This document shows, piece after piece, positions 11,701 to 25,551 of a stretch of 64,000 nucleotides of DNA. How positions within the stretch are numbered: position 1 is the first letter of the stretch; each line of letters begins with the position of its first letter. A model generated the notes under the pieces. It did no database searches, was not told where the DNA came from, and worked only from the letters and a program-made list of their open reading frames with translations. This DNA comes from Corydoras sp. C115 (Eukaryota; Chordata; Actinopteri; Siluriformes; Callichthyidae), in contig JAFMOC010000102.1 of NCBI GenBank assembly GCA_019802505.1, positions 532,001 to 596,000 of the forward strand. Reading direction: 5' to 3'. The position numbers and the translations under genes are program-made.

Positions 11701-14700
11701 ATGGGATTGAGGTATATTGGCTGCTCTAAATTGCCCCTATGTAATGTGTAGTAAAGTGGTTCACACGATTGCCTCGATTCCAGGTTCGAATCCCAATCTA
11801 GGAGTCGTTTCCATGTTCTCCTAGTGTCCACATGGGTTTTCTAAGGGTTCTCTAGTTTCCTGGCTGCTCTTAATTGCCCCTATGTAATGTGTGTAGTGAA
11901 GTGGTGACCATGTTCTCCTCTTAGGGCACTGAATCCCAATCTAGGGTTTGAATCCCAATCTGGGAGTCGTTTCCATGTTCTCCTAGTGTCCACATGGGTT
12001 TTCTAAGGGTTCTCTAGTTTCCTGGCTGCTCTAAATTGCCCCTATTTAATGTGTGTAGTGAAGTGGTTAGCATGTTTGCCTCTTAGGGCATGAATCCAGA
12101 CACAGTGGCTCAGTGGTTAGGGCATTGGGCTATTAATCTGAAGGTTGGGGGTTCAAAACCCAGGTCCACTTAATTTACCAGTGTGGGTCCTTGAGCAAGA
12201 CCTTTAACCCTCATTGCTCCAGGCATGTTGTGATGAACCCTGTGCTCACCTTGTAAGTCGCTTTGGATAAAAGCATCCAATAAATGACCAAATGTAATGT
12301 AATGTAAATGAATCCAGGTTTGAATCCCAATCTGCGTGGAGTTTCCATGTTCTCCCCCTGTCCTATGGGTTCTTCGATTTCCTCTTCCAATCCAAAAACA
12401 TGAGATTGCGGTATATTGGCTGCTCTTAATTGCCCCTATGTAGTGCGTGTAGTGAAGTGGTTCGCACATAATGTCCAGGTGGGTTTTTTCCAGGTTCTTT
12501 AGTTTCCTCTTACAGGCCGAAAACATGGAATTGAGGTATATTGGCTGCTCTTAATTGCCCCTATGTAATGTGTAGTGAAGTGGTTCGCACGTTTGCCTCG
12601 ATTCCAGGTTCAAATCCCAATATGGGTGGAGTTTCCATGTTCTCCCCGTGTCCACATGGGTTTTCTATGGGTTCTCCAGTTTCCTCTCACAGTGCAAACA
12701 CGTGGGATTGAGGTAAATTGGCTGCTCTTAATTGCCCCTATATATTGTGTTTAGTGTAGTGGTTAACCCATTTGGCTGTCAGGGCTGGAGATCCAGATTT
12801 GATTTCCACTCTAGGTGGAGTTTCCATGTTCTCCTAGTGTCCACATGGGTTTTCTACATGTTCTTCAGGTTCCTCTTACAGTACGAAAACATGGGATTGA
12901 GGTTTATTGGCTGCTCTTAATTGCCCCTATATAGTGTGTTTAGTGAAGTGGTTAGCACGTTTGCCTCTTAGGACTCTGAATCCAGATTCGAATGCTGATC
13001 TAGGTGGAGTTTCAATGTTCTCCTAGTGTCCACTTGGGTGTTTCACAAGTTGTCCAGTTTCCTCTCACAGTCCAAACACATTTGATTGAGATATATTGGC
13101 TGCTCTTAATTGCCCCTATGTAGTGTGTGTTGTGAAGTGGTTAGCACGTTCGACTCTCAGTACTGGGGATTCCAGGTTCGAATCCCAATATGGGATCTCC
13201 CCGTGTCCACTTGGGTTTTCTATGTGTTCTCCAGTTTCCTCTTATAGTCCTAACACATGGGATTGATGTATATTGGCTCTTATTGCCCCTATATATTGTG
13301 TTCAGTGAAGTGGTTAGCATGTTCGCCCCTTTTGGTCTCTGAATCCAGGTTTGAATCCCAATCTAGGAGTCTTTTCCATGTTCTCCTAGTATCCACATGG
13401 AAGTTTCACAAGTTCTCCGGTTTCCTCTCACAGTCCAAACACATGGAATTGAGGTAAATTGGCTGCTCTTAATTGCCCCTATGTAATGTATAGTGAAGTG
13501 GTTCGCACGTTTGCCTTGATTCTGGGTTTGAATCTCAATCTAGGAGTCGTTTCCATGTTCTTCTATTGTCCACATGGGTTTTCTAAGGGTTCTCCGGTTT
13601 CCTCTTATAGTCCAAACAAGGGTTTGAGGTAAATTGGCTGCTCTTACTTGCCCCTTTGTAATGTGTAGTGAAGTGGTTTGCACGTTTGCCTTGATTCCAG
13701 ATTCGAATCCCAATCTGGGAGGCATTTCCATGTTCTCCTAATGTCCAGGTGGGTTTTTTCCAGGTTCTTTAGTTTCCTTTTACAGTCCAAACACATGGAT
13801 TTGAGGTAAATTGGCTGCTCTTAATTGCCCCTATGTAATGTGTAGTGAAGTGGTTAGCACATTCGCCTCTTAGGGCTCTGACTCCAGATTTGAATCCCAA
13901 TCTGAGTGTTTCCATGTTCTCCTAGTGTCCACATAGGTTTTCTAAGAGTTCTCTAGTTTCCTGTCACAGCCCAAACACATGGGATTGAGGTAAATTGGCT
14001 GCTTTTAATTGCCCCTATATAATGTGTCGTTTCCTCGATTTCTCGATTCCAGGTTCCAATCCCAATCTAGGTGTCATTTCCATGTTCTTCTAGTGTTTTC
14101 TTGTTCTCCATGCCCATCCAGGGGAGAACGTTTCGGGCACTGGGCAGATACAGCCAGGACAGGACACAGGACATTGCCCCTATGTAGTGTGTAGTGTAGT
14201 GGTAGAACCATAGCCAAACTCTTTACTGGTAAGCCGGGGTTGTTGGTCAGACTTTGGACATTTTGGTGTTATTGGTCATTGAATGCTGATGTTTTCAGAT
14301 GTTTGCTGCTGAATAATCAATGTTTTTATTGTTTAATGTTTTTGCTTTTGTTCAGAGATGGAGTTCCATACTGTGAATCTGATTATCACTCTCAGTTTGG
14401 AATAAAGTGTGAGACCTGCTGCAGGTACATCAGTGGAAGAGTACTGGAGGTCAGTATGATGGACCACTGGACAAGTTTTGCTTCATTACAATCATTCTGT
14501 GAATTAATTAATTAGTTAATTATTAATTATCAGCGTTTTTGTTCTAGGTGACTAAAATTATGTGAAGTTTTGTGGGGAAGGGGGGGTTCCCCATGCCCAT
14601 CCAGGGGAGAAGGTCTCGGGCGCTGGGCAGATACACCCAGGACAGGACACCAATCTATCACTGGGCACACACTCACTCACACAGACACACACACTAAATG

Positions 14701-16364
14701 GGGCAATTTGAAGAATTCTATTGACTTCATCCATGTTTTTTGGACTATGGGAGGAAAACGGAGAACCCGGAAGAAACCCATGCGGACACGGGGAGAACAG
14801 GGAAACTCTACCCAGATTGAGATTTGAACTCCCCAGCGCTGATTCCATGTTCTCCTAGTGTCCGCATATTTTTTTCCAGGTTCTCAGGTTTCCTCTCACA
14901 GTCGGAACACATGGGTTTGAGGTAAATTGACTGCTCAAAATTGCCCCTATATAGTGCGTGTAGTGTAATAGTTAGCATGTTCTTCTCTCAGCACTGGGGA
15001 TCCAGGTTGGAATCCCAATCTGGGTGGAGTTTCCATTTTCTCCCCGTGTCCGCGTGGGTTTCCTCTGGGTTCTACGGTTTCCCACAGTCAAAAAACATGG
15101 TTTCAAGGTAAATTGAATGCTCTAAATTTCCCCATATAGAGTGTGTTTCTGTGAGTAAGTAAACCCAGTGATAGATTGGCGTCCTGTCCTGGGTGTATCT
15201 GCCCAGCGCCCGAAACGTTCTCCCCTGGATAGGCATGGGGAACCCCCCTCCACCACCACCACCACCACCACCACCATAATGCACACGATCCCTGAGAGCC
15301 ATACACTCTTTAAAATATATATCTCAAAATGCTAGAAGCTTAAGAGTTCCATCCATCCATTATCTTCCGCTTTATCCTATATTAGGGTCATGGGGGGTTC
15401 CCCATGCCCATCCAGGGGAGAACGTTTCGGGAGCTGGGCAGATACACACAGGACAGGACGCCAATCTATCACTGGACACTCACTCACTTCACTCAAAAAC
15501 ACTCTATATGGGGCAATTTGGAGTACTCAATTGACTTGATCCATGTTTTTGGACTGTGGGAGGAAACCGGAGAACCCGGAGGAAACCCACACGGACACGG
15601 TGAGAACATGCAAACTCCACCAAGATTGGAATTCCAACCTGGAATATCCAGCGCTGAAAGGAGAACATGCCAACCACTTAGCCACTGTGCCGCCCAGCTT
15701 GAGAGTTATTATTCATTCATTCATTCATTATCCTCCGCTTTATTCTCTATTAGGGTCGTGGGGGTTCCCCATGCCCATCCAGGGGAGAACGTTTCGGGCG
15801 CTGGGCACATACACCCAGGACAGGACACCAATCTATCACTGGACACACTCTCACTCACTCAAACACACTCTATATGGGGCAATTTGGAGAACTCAATTGA
15901 CTTGATCCATGTTTTTGGACTGTGGGAGGAAAGCGGAGAACCCGGAGGAAACCCACACGGACACGGGGAGAACATGCAAACTCCACCAAGATCTGGAATT
16001 TCATCCATCCATCCATCCATTATCTTCCACTTTATCCTGTACTAGGGTCAGGGGGGGGTTCCCCATGCCCATCCAGGGGAGAACGTTTCGGGCGCTGGGC
16101 AGATACACCCAGGACAGGACACCAATCTATCACTGGACACACTCTCACTTACTCAAACACACTCTATATGGGGCAATTTGGAGAACTCAATTGACTTGAT
16201 CCATGTTTTTGGACTGTGGGAGGAAACCGGAGAACCCGGAGGAAACCCACACGGACACGGTGAGAACATGCAAACTCCACCAAGATTGGAATTCAAACCT
16301 GGAATATCCAGCGCTGAGAGGAGAACATGCCAACCACTTAGCCACTGTGCCACCCAGCTTGAGA

Positions 16365-16399
<35 letters not shown>

Positions 16400-19300
16400 G
16401 CATTATATGACATTTGCATTGGATGAAAAGCTCTATGAGCTTGTTTGCATACAAATGAGACGAGACGGTTTGGAGCTGATGGAGCATCAGCGGGGCATCC
16501 GCTCACAGACGGATTGAAATATTTATTCCTCCATGCAGATCCCCGTCCCTCTGTCTGTGTATCGCCGTTAGTCCTCGTTAGGTTATTTATATCTAGAGTG
16601 ACGGCATTATTCCACTTCCACTCCGCTCTCCTCTCTCGGGAGGCTTTTAGTGTTACACCATGGCAGCTTGTGGATATTCATAAGGGAAACCACGGTAACT
16701 GATATCAACCTATTTCAGCTTTTATTTACTCGGCGTACAGATTTTCAAGGCTAAAAGAAGCAGAATGCCATCGTATATTGATTAAAATAGTATGTTCGAG
16801 TTTGTTATTTATTTATAAAGTGCTTTTTTTATATAATACTGCATTGTCATAAGTGTTATAAGCCTTTAAAATCCAAGCTGGGGCAACAGTGGCAAGAAAA
16901 AACTCCCTGTTATGTTGTTATTTTAAGGAAGAAACCTTGTGAGGACCAAGACTCAGTGAGAGACTCGTCCTCCTTGAGCGGCCGGCAGCATCAACAGTGT
17001 AGGACAGCCATGTACAGATTGTGTGATGATCATGTGACCCATATTTAACAATTGGAGAACTATAGAAGTCCATTGAGGACGTCAAGTTCAAGTCATTTAT
17101 TTATAGAGCTCTTTTTACTATAGTACATCGTCACAAAGCAGCTTTACAATGTTATAAACCTTTAAACCCCCAAAGAGCAAGCCGAAGCGACAGTGGCAAG
17201 ACAAAACTCCCTGTTATGTTGTTATTTTAAGGACGAAACCTTGTGAGGACCAAGACTCAGTGAGGGACTCGTCCTCCTTGAGCGGCCGGCAGCATCAACA
17301 GCGTAGGACAGCCATGTACAGATTGTGTGATGATCATGAGACCCGTACTTACCAATTGGAGAACTATGAAAGTGCATTCTTAGTGGTTGGCATGTTCTCC
17401 TCTCAGCACTGGGGATTCCCGGTTTGAATCCCAATCTGGGTGGAGTCTCCATGTTCTCCCCGTGTCCGTGTGGGTTTCCTCTGGGTTCTCCGGTTTCCTC
17501 TCACAGTCCAAAAACATGGATCAAGGTGAATCGAATTCTCCAAATTGCCCCATATAGAGTGTGTCTGTGTGTGTGAGTGAGTGTGTCCAGTGATAGATTG
17601 GTGTCCTGTCCTGGGTGTATCTGCCCAGCGCCCGAAACATTCTCCCTGGATGGGCATGGGGAATCCCCCGCGACCCTAATAAAGGATAAAGCGAAAGATA
17701 AGTCCATTGAGAGCATCCTGCAGGACCGCCAGGCCAATAGTAATCCAGGTTCTATTCAGTAATTGTCGTAGCCATAGAGCTTCAGCAGAACCATGGATGA
17801 AGTACTGACCACACCTCTAGGAAATTGGCAACACCTCAAAAGAAACGAGCAAGAAAAGCAGTTGGATTGGGTGTATTTGCCCAGTGCCCGAAATGTTCTC
17901 CCCTGGATGGGCATGGAGAACCCCCCCCCCACCCCGAAACTAGTCCCTTGTATAGGATTAAGCGGAAGACAATGTGATAAGGATAAGGGTTGTCTGGAGA
18001 TGTGTGTTAAGTGGGTAAGCCATGGGCGTGGGGTGGGGGGGTGAGCTGAGCAGCAGGGGGTTGAGGGCCCTAACTACCCGGTGAACTGAGTTGACCCTCA
18101 GTCTGCCGCTTCTTCCCCGGAGCCACCGCAGTCTCCGTCCTGAAGGCGGCAGGCTGATGGTTTGGACAGTGGAATTGAGTTCTATTTTTCCTCTGTATGA
18201 TTCGTTGGTTCTAGGCTGGAGGGAAGCATTACCACCCCACATGTGCCCGCTGTGCCCGATGTCACATGATGTTCACGGAGGGAGAGGAGATGTACCTGAC
18301 AGGTAAGAAAATCCTGGTCTTTAAATCTGATTGGCTGATTGAGTGCGCCCTGTCCTGGGTGTATCTGCCCAGTGCTCAAAACGTTCTCCCCTGGATGGGC
18401 ATGGGGAACCCCCCCGCGACCCTAACAGAGGATAAAATGGAAGATAATGGATGGATGAATGAATAAACGATTCCCGATGAGCACTAAGCCGCTTTCCCGT
18501 TGCTCAGCGATCAACGTTCACTTTAAAATGCCTTATTACTTTCATATAAAAAAGATATGGACAAAAATATCGTGACACCGAACTCTTAAACTGCCTCAAA
18601 GTTTCAGTTCTTTTTATTCCTAATTGGGTTTGATGTGGGGCGGCACACTGGTTTAGTGGTTGGCATGTTCTCCTCTCAGCGCTGGGGATTCCAGGTTCGA
18701 ATTCCAATCTGGGTGGAGTTTCCATGTTCTCCCCGTGTCCAAGTGGGTTTCCTCCGGGTTCTCTGGTTTCCTCCCACAGTCCAAAAACATGGATGAAGGT
18801 GAATTGAATTCTCCAAATTGCCCCATATAGAGTGTGTCTGTATGAGTGAGTGTGTGCCCAGTGATGGATTGGCGTCCTGTCCTGGGTGTTTGTGCCCAGC
18901 GCCCAAAACGTTCTCCCCTGGATGGGCATGGGGAACCCCCCCGCGACCCAAGTAGAGGATCGCTGGAAACACACACTCTTACAGACACTCACAAGGGCCA
19001 ATTTAGAGCATTTCATTTACCCTGAATCCCTGTTTTTGCACTGTGGGAGGAAACTGGAGAACCTGGAGGAACCCCATGGGGACACGGGGAGAACATAGAA
19101 ACTCCACCCAGATTGGGATTCGAACTTGGAATCCCCAGTGCTAAGAGACGACCGTTCGGCACTGTGGATTAGTAAAGATTTGGACAAAATAACCTCCCAA
19201 AGAACAAGCCGAAGCGACAGTGGCAAGAAAAAACTCCCTGTTATGTTGGTATTTTAAGGAAGAAACCTTGTGAGGACCAAGACTCAGTGAGGGACTCATT

Positions 19301-22300
19301 CTCCTTGAGCGGCCGGCAGCATCAACAGTGTAGGACAGCCATGTACAGATTGTGTGATGATCACGTGACCAGTATTTACCAATTGGACAACTATAGAAGT
19401 CCATTGAGGACGTCAAGTTCAAATTATATATTTATACAGCGCTTTTTACTATAGTACATTATCATAAAGCAGCGTTACAGTGTTCTAAACTTTTAAAGAG
19501 CAAGCCGAAGCGACAGTGGCAAGAAAAAACTCCCTGTAATGATGTTATTTTAAGGAAGAAACCTTGTGAGGACCAAGACTCAGTGGGGGACTCGTCCTCC
19601 TTGAGCGGCCGGGCAGCATCAACAGTGTAGGACAGCCATGTACAGATTGTGTGATGATCATGTGACCCGTATTTAACAATTGGACAACTATAGAAGTTCA
19701 TTGAAGACGTCAAGTTCAAGTCATTTATTTATATAACGCTTTTTCACAATAGTACATGGTCATAAGTGTTATAAGCCTTTAAACCCCAAGCCTAAGCGAC
19801 AGTGGCAAGAAAAAACTCCCTGTTATGTTGTTACTTTAAGGAAGAAACCTTGTGAGGACCAAGACTCAGTGAGGGACTTGTCCTCCTTGAGCGACCGGCA
19901 GCATAAACAGTGTAGAACAGCCATGTACAGATTGTGTGATGATCAGGTGACCCGTATTTAACCAATGATAGCCCTGTGGTTCTACTAATGATGTTTGTTC
20001 TCAGGTTCCGAGGTATGGCACCCCGTTTGCAAGCAGGCATCTCGTGCAGAGAGAAAGCTGAGAGTACGACGCATGTCCGAGACCTCCATCTCCCCCCCGG
20101 GTTCCAGCATCAGCTCGCCCAGCCGAGTGATCTGCGTGAGTAACCCACGGAGAACCTACAGAATCAGATAGATCACACAAGGTTCTATCCCAGAAGTCTG
20201 GACCAGGTTAGTTTTAGTGTTTGGTTAGTAGTTTGGTTCAATTCAACTGGGTGTGACCCATAAAGAGCCTGAGTAAACATACATGAGCTTGCATTTGGGA
20301 AAGATCATGTGACTTGCACAAGCCTTTACATCGACCTGACCGACCGGCATTAATTTTATATATAAGGGCTTAGTGGTTAGCATGTTCTCCTCTCAGCGCT
20401 AGGGATTCCCGGTTCGAATCCCAATCTGGTTGGAGTTTCCATGCTTCCTTGGAAACTCGTGTCCGTGTGGGTTTCCTCCGTGTTCTCCAGTTTCCTCTCA
20501 CAGTCCAAAAAACATGGCCTCAAGGTCAATTGAGTTCTCCAAATTACCCCATATAGAGTGTGTCTGTGTGAGTGTGTGTGTCCAGTGATAGATTGGCATC
20601 CTGTCCTGGATGTATCTGCCCAGCGCCCGAAATGTTCTCCCCTGGATGAGCATGCGGAAACCACCCCTGCAACCCTAATATAGGATAAAACGGATGATAC
20701 ATGAGATTGGAGCAGCACGGTGGCTTAGTGGTTGGTATGTTCTCCTCAGCACTAGGTATTCCTGGTTCGAATCCCAATCTGGGTGGAGTTTCCATGTTCT
20801 CCCCGTGTCTGCATGGGTCTCCTCCGGGTTCTCCGGTTTCCTCCCACAGTCCAAAAAGCATGGATCAAGTCAATTGAGTTCTCCAAATTGCCCCATATAG
20901 AGTATGTGTGCCCAGCGATAGATTGTGTCCTGTCCTGGGTGTATCTGCCCAGCACCCGAAACGTTCTCCCCTGGATGGGCATGGGGAACCCCCTCCGCAA
21001 CCCTAATAGAGAATAAAATGGAAGATGGATGAGATTGGGGCGGCATGGTTGCTTAGTGGTTAGCATGTTACCACTAATAAGCCACTGTACCGCCACAACC
21101 ACATTATATGGGGCAATTCTCCGGTTTCCTCCCACAGTCCAAAAACTTGGATTTAAAGTCAATTGAACACTCCTAATTGCCCCATATAGTGTGTGGTTGT
21201 GGCAGCAAGGTGGCTTAGTGGTTAGCATGTTAGTGATTAGCATGGGGATCCAGGTTCAAATCCCAATCTGGGTGGAGTTTCCATGTTCTCCCCGTGTCCT
21301 TTGGGTTTTCATTGGGTTCTCTGGTTTCCTTCCATAGTCCAAAAACATGGATCAAGGTCAATTGAATGCTCCAAATTGCCCCATATAGAGTGTGTCTGTG
21401 TGAGTGAGTGTGTGTCCAGCGATAGATTGGTGTCCCCTCCTGGGTCTATCTGCCCAGCGCCCTAAACGTTCTCCCCTGGATGGGCATGGAGAATCCACAG
21501 CTCTTATAATTAAACACCAGGTGTCCACACACTATGAATGTAGAGTGTTATAAAACTAAAGACTGGTTAGAACGTTTGCTTCTCAGTGCTGGGGGGTTCT
21601 CCAGTTTCTAGCCCAGTGATAGATTGGCGTCCTGTCCTGGGTGTATCTGCCCAGCACCCAAAACGTTCTCCCCTGGATGGGCATGGGGAACCCCCCTGCC
21701 ACCCTAATCGAGGATAAAGCAGAAGATAATGGATGGATGGAAATTAAAGGTGTGAATCTCTACTGGGAACACAAGATTCCATACTTATGGACCTTTTGGG
21801 TTTTTTTTTTTGGTTTAGGAACTTTCAGAACCTCAGTTTTTCTCTACATATCTGCGTTATACCCACATAGGATGTAGTGTGGTGTTGAATGTGTTCGTTC
21901 TTGTTCTGTGGTGTACGCATTTGCTTCTGCAAGAGTTCGGAGAACATCCGCAACTCGTACTCTTTCCAGAGAAGCACAATGTTAGTGTTGTGTTCTTTGA
22001 ACGTTCTCGTCCGTGTGCACTGTCGTTGCATTTTAATGTGTGTGAGATTGTGTGTTTGTTGTCCTGTGTCCCTCTCCTCAGGCCAGAGTGGAGAACCAAA
22101 TCCTAGAGTACAAAGACCTGGCCGCGTTGCCAAAGGTTAAAGCCATTTACGAACTCCAAAGACCTGATTTCATATCCTATGAGCCCTATCAAAGGTTCTA
22201 CTCGGACGACAGGCTCGAGCGCCTCAGTTTCGGCGAGGTACCGTCCTGGTGGCACCGCGGAGCCGCGCCGTGTCCCTTCCCAGCATGCCGCTGGCTGACC

Positions 22301-25106
22301 TAGACCAGCTGACTCCAGCTAGTGTAGTTTCGCAGAACCTGGCCTTGTGTTCCCAAGACCCGTCTTTGTTCCGTGTTCTGTCTATGTGTCCTGTCCATGT
22401 GTTCGTCCGGTGCATGCTGAGTACGGACTAGTTAATGGGAGGAAATGCATGCCACTGTTCCACAACCTGAACCCTTTCACTCTAAGCATGCAGAATAGTC
22501 TTTTATGTGTTCCATTTTCGGCTTAGTGGTTGGCATGTTCTCCTCTCAGCGCTAGGGATTCCAGGTACGAATCCCAATCTGGGTGGAGTTTCCATGTTCT
22601 CCCCGTGACCACGTGGGTTTGCTCCGGGTTCTCCGGTTTCCTCTCACAGTCCAAAAACATGCATCGAGGGCAATTGAAATCTTCAAATTGCCCCATAGAG
22701 TGTGTGTGTGTGTCTGTGTGTGTGTGCCCAGCGATAGATTGGCGTCCTCTTCTGGATGTTTCTGCCCAGCGCCTGAAATGTTGTCCACCTGGAGGGGCAA
22801 GGGGAACCCCCCCCCTCCCCCATATGATAAATTGCCCCATATGCTACTATATATTGGGCAATTTAGAACATTCATTTTACCTTGAATCCATGTTTTTGGA
22901 CTGTGGGAGGAAACCCACGCGGACACAAACTCCACCCAGATCGGGATTTGACCCTGTAACCCCAGCGCTGAGAGGCGAACATGCTAACTATTAAGCCATC
23001 GTGCCACCTGATTGGTCCATAATTGAGAAAATCAGCACATTTCGCATATTCCAAGCACGGCAGATCGGCAAAATGCAGCCTGACTGGCCGGTGAGAACGT
23101 GCCAAGCTCAAAATTCACTGAAAGCACTTTGGGAAACACATTCCCACATAGATTTCCATTTAGGAACATTACGTCTTCCCATTTTACCCTTCCTCCATGC
23201 CATTGGAGTGTGGGTGGATCCCTAAGATTCTAGGAGAACCCCACACAGAGATACACAACCATCTGGGACTTCGTCCCAAAGTGCTGCCTCCAGAATAATC
23301 CATTATCCTATATTAGGGTCGCAGGGTGGGGTTCCCCATGCCCATCCAGGGAGAACGTTTCGGGCGCTGGGCAGATACACCCAGGACAGGACGCCAATCA
23401 ATCACTGGACGCACTCATTCACACAAACGCACTCAATATGGGGCAATTTAGAGTATTCAATTGACCTTGATCCATGTTTTTGGACTGTGGGAGGAAACCG
23501 GAGAACCCGGCGGAAACCCACGCGGACACGGGGAGAACATGGAAACTCCACCCAGATTCGAACCGGGAATCCCTAGTGCTGAGAGGAGAACATACTAACC
23601 ACTAAGCCACCGCTCCACCCCCTCCAGAATAATGCAGCTGTATATTATATAGGGGCATTCTCACTCTTACATAATTCATACAGAATAAGGGCTATTGTTA
23701 CCGCTTGTTTTTGGAATGCCCTGTGTACAGTGGCCACGTTTACGCCGTGCATAGCTACCAATGCCTGCCGTACAGAAGACGGTGTTGTTCTCAACACCAA
23801 CTGATTAATTGAGTGGGAAACTCGGAGCAGTCATGTTGCTGAATGGTGAATGGGGTGTGGGAGTCATCTAAGGGAATGAGAACAATGTCTGACAGCATGA
23901 TTCTTCATCTGCTTTTCTTTGTTCTGCTCTTTTCAGTCTTTGGGAACCCTCTCTCCGCATTCTCAGGTAAGTACTCTTGCGTATCTTCTAGGTTGTCATT
24001 CATCCATCCATTATTTTCCGCTTTATCCTCTACTAGGGTTACTGGGGAGAGGGGGGGGGGTTCCCCATGTCCATCCAAGGGAGAACGTTTCAGGCGCTGG
24101 GCAGATACACCCAGGACAGGGTGCCAATCCTTCCCTGGACACACTCACTCACACAGACACACTCTATATGGGGCAATTTAGAGAAGTCTTGTACCTGTAT
24201 CTTATTGCACTGTGGGAGCAAACCCGAGAACCTGAAGGAAACCCACACCCACAAGGACACGGGGACACGGGGAGAACATGGAAACTCCACCCAGTTTCGA
24301 TTCGAACCTGGTTCTCCAGCGCGGAGAGGAGAACATGCTAACCACCAAGCCACCATAATTGACTCACATCTAAAACACTCTGATCAGGTCACTAAAGCGG
24401 TTCGTTCCTGCAGGTTTCTTCTGTAGAACATCAGGAAGATCAGATTGTTCTTGTCTGAACATGCTACTCAGCTGTTAGTCCAAGCCCTAAGCCTATCCCA
24501 GCTCCATTATTGTGATGCTTTCCCAGCTTGCACAATCAGGACTCTACAACTGATTCAGAACTCTTGTATTCAACCAACTCAAGTGAACTCAGTTGGGGGG
24601 GGGTCCCCATGCCCATCCAGGGGAGAACGTTTCAGGCAATGGGCAGATACACGCAGGACATGCACACTTACTCACATAAACACATTCTATATGGGGCAAT
24701 TTGGAGCATACAATATGTCTTGAGTCCATGTTTTTATACTGTGGGAGGAAACTCGACAACCCGGAGGAAACCCACACGGACACGGGAAGGACGTGGAAAC
24801 TCCACCCAGATTGAGATTCCAACCTGGATCCTCAGTGCTGAGAGGAGAACATGCTAACCACTAAGCCACCCTGCCGCCCCTCAATGTCAATCAAATGCTC
24901 TAAATTGCCACATATAGTGTGTGTGTCTGTTTGAGTGAATGTACCAACAGGGATAGATTGGTGTCCTGTCCTTGGTGTATCTGCCCAGTGTTTGCATCGT
25001 TCTCCCCTGATGGGCATGGGGAACCCCCCCCCTCCTCCCCCATGACCCTAGTGGATAAAGTGGACCTTCAAGACAGTACAGCTTTGGTATTTCAAACCAT
25101 TGTGTT

Positions 25107-25159
<53 letters not shown>

Positions 25160-25389
25160 AGGACATGTATGACAGTGTGGATCTGAGACACAGGAGATCC
25201 TCCAGCCCGGGTTACATCGACCTGCAGAGTTACAGCAGACAGACCATGTCTCCGGTTCTGCCACGTTCTCCTCAGCACTACTACAGATACGGTGAGTGAC
25301 GGCAGGGCGCTCAGGTGGCTTTACAGTAGAACAGATCGGAACCCTTACATCCTTGAAAAAATGGTCCTTCAAAGCCTCAGAAAACAAAA

Positions 25390-25444
<55 letters not shown>

Positions 25445-25507
25445 TTTATTTTGCCTACTGTGCATACACACAGATTAATTTGTCCTCTACATTTAACCCA
25501 TCCCTGC

Positions 25508-25551
<44 letters not shown>

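Noticed and set aside
16400..16700. Possible extra exon in unique DNA
   Set aside because: No ABLIM homology, and exons 4 and 5 already join in phase with no residues missing relative to the family.
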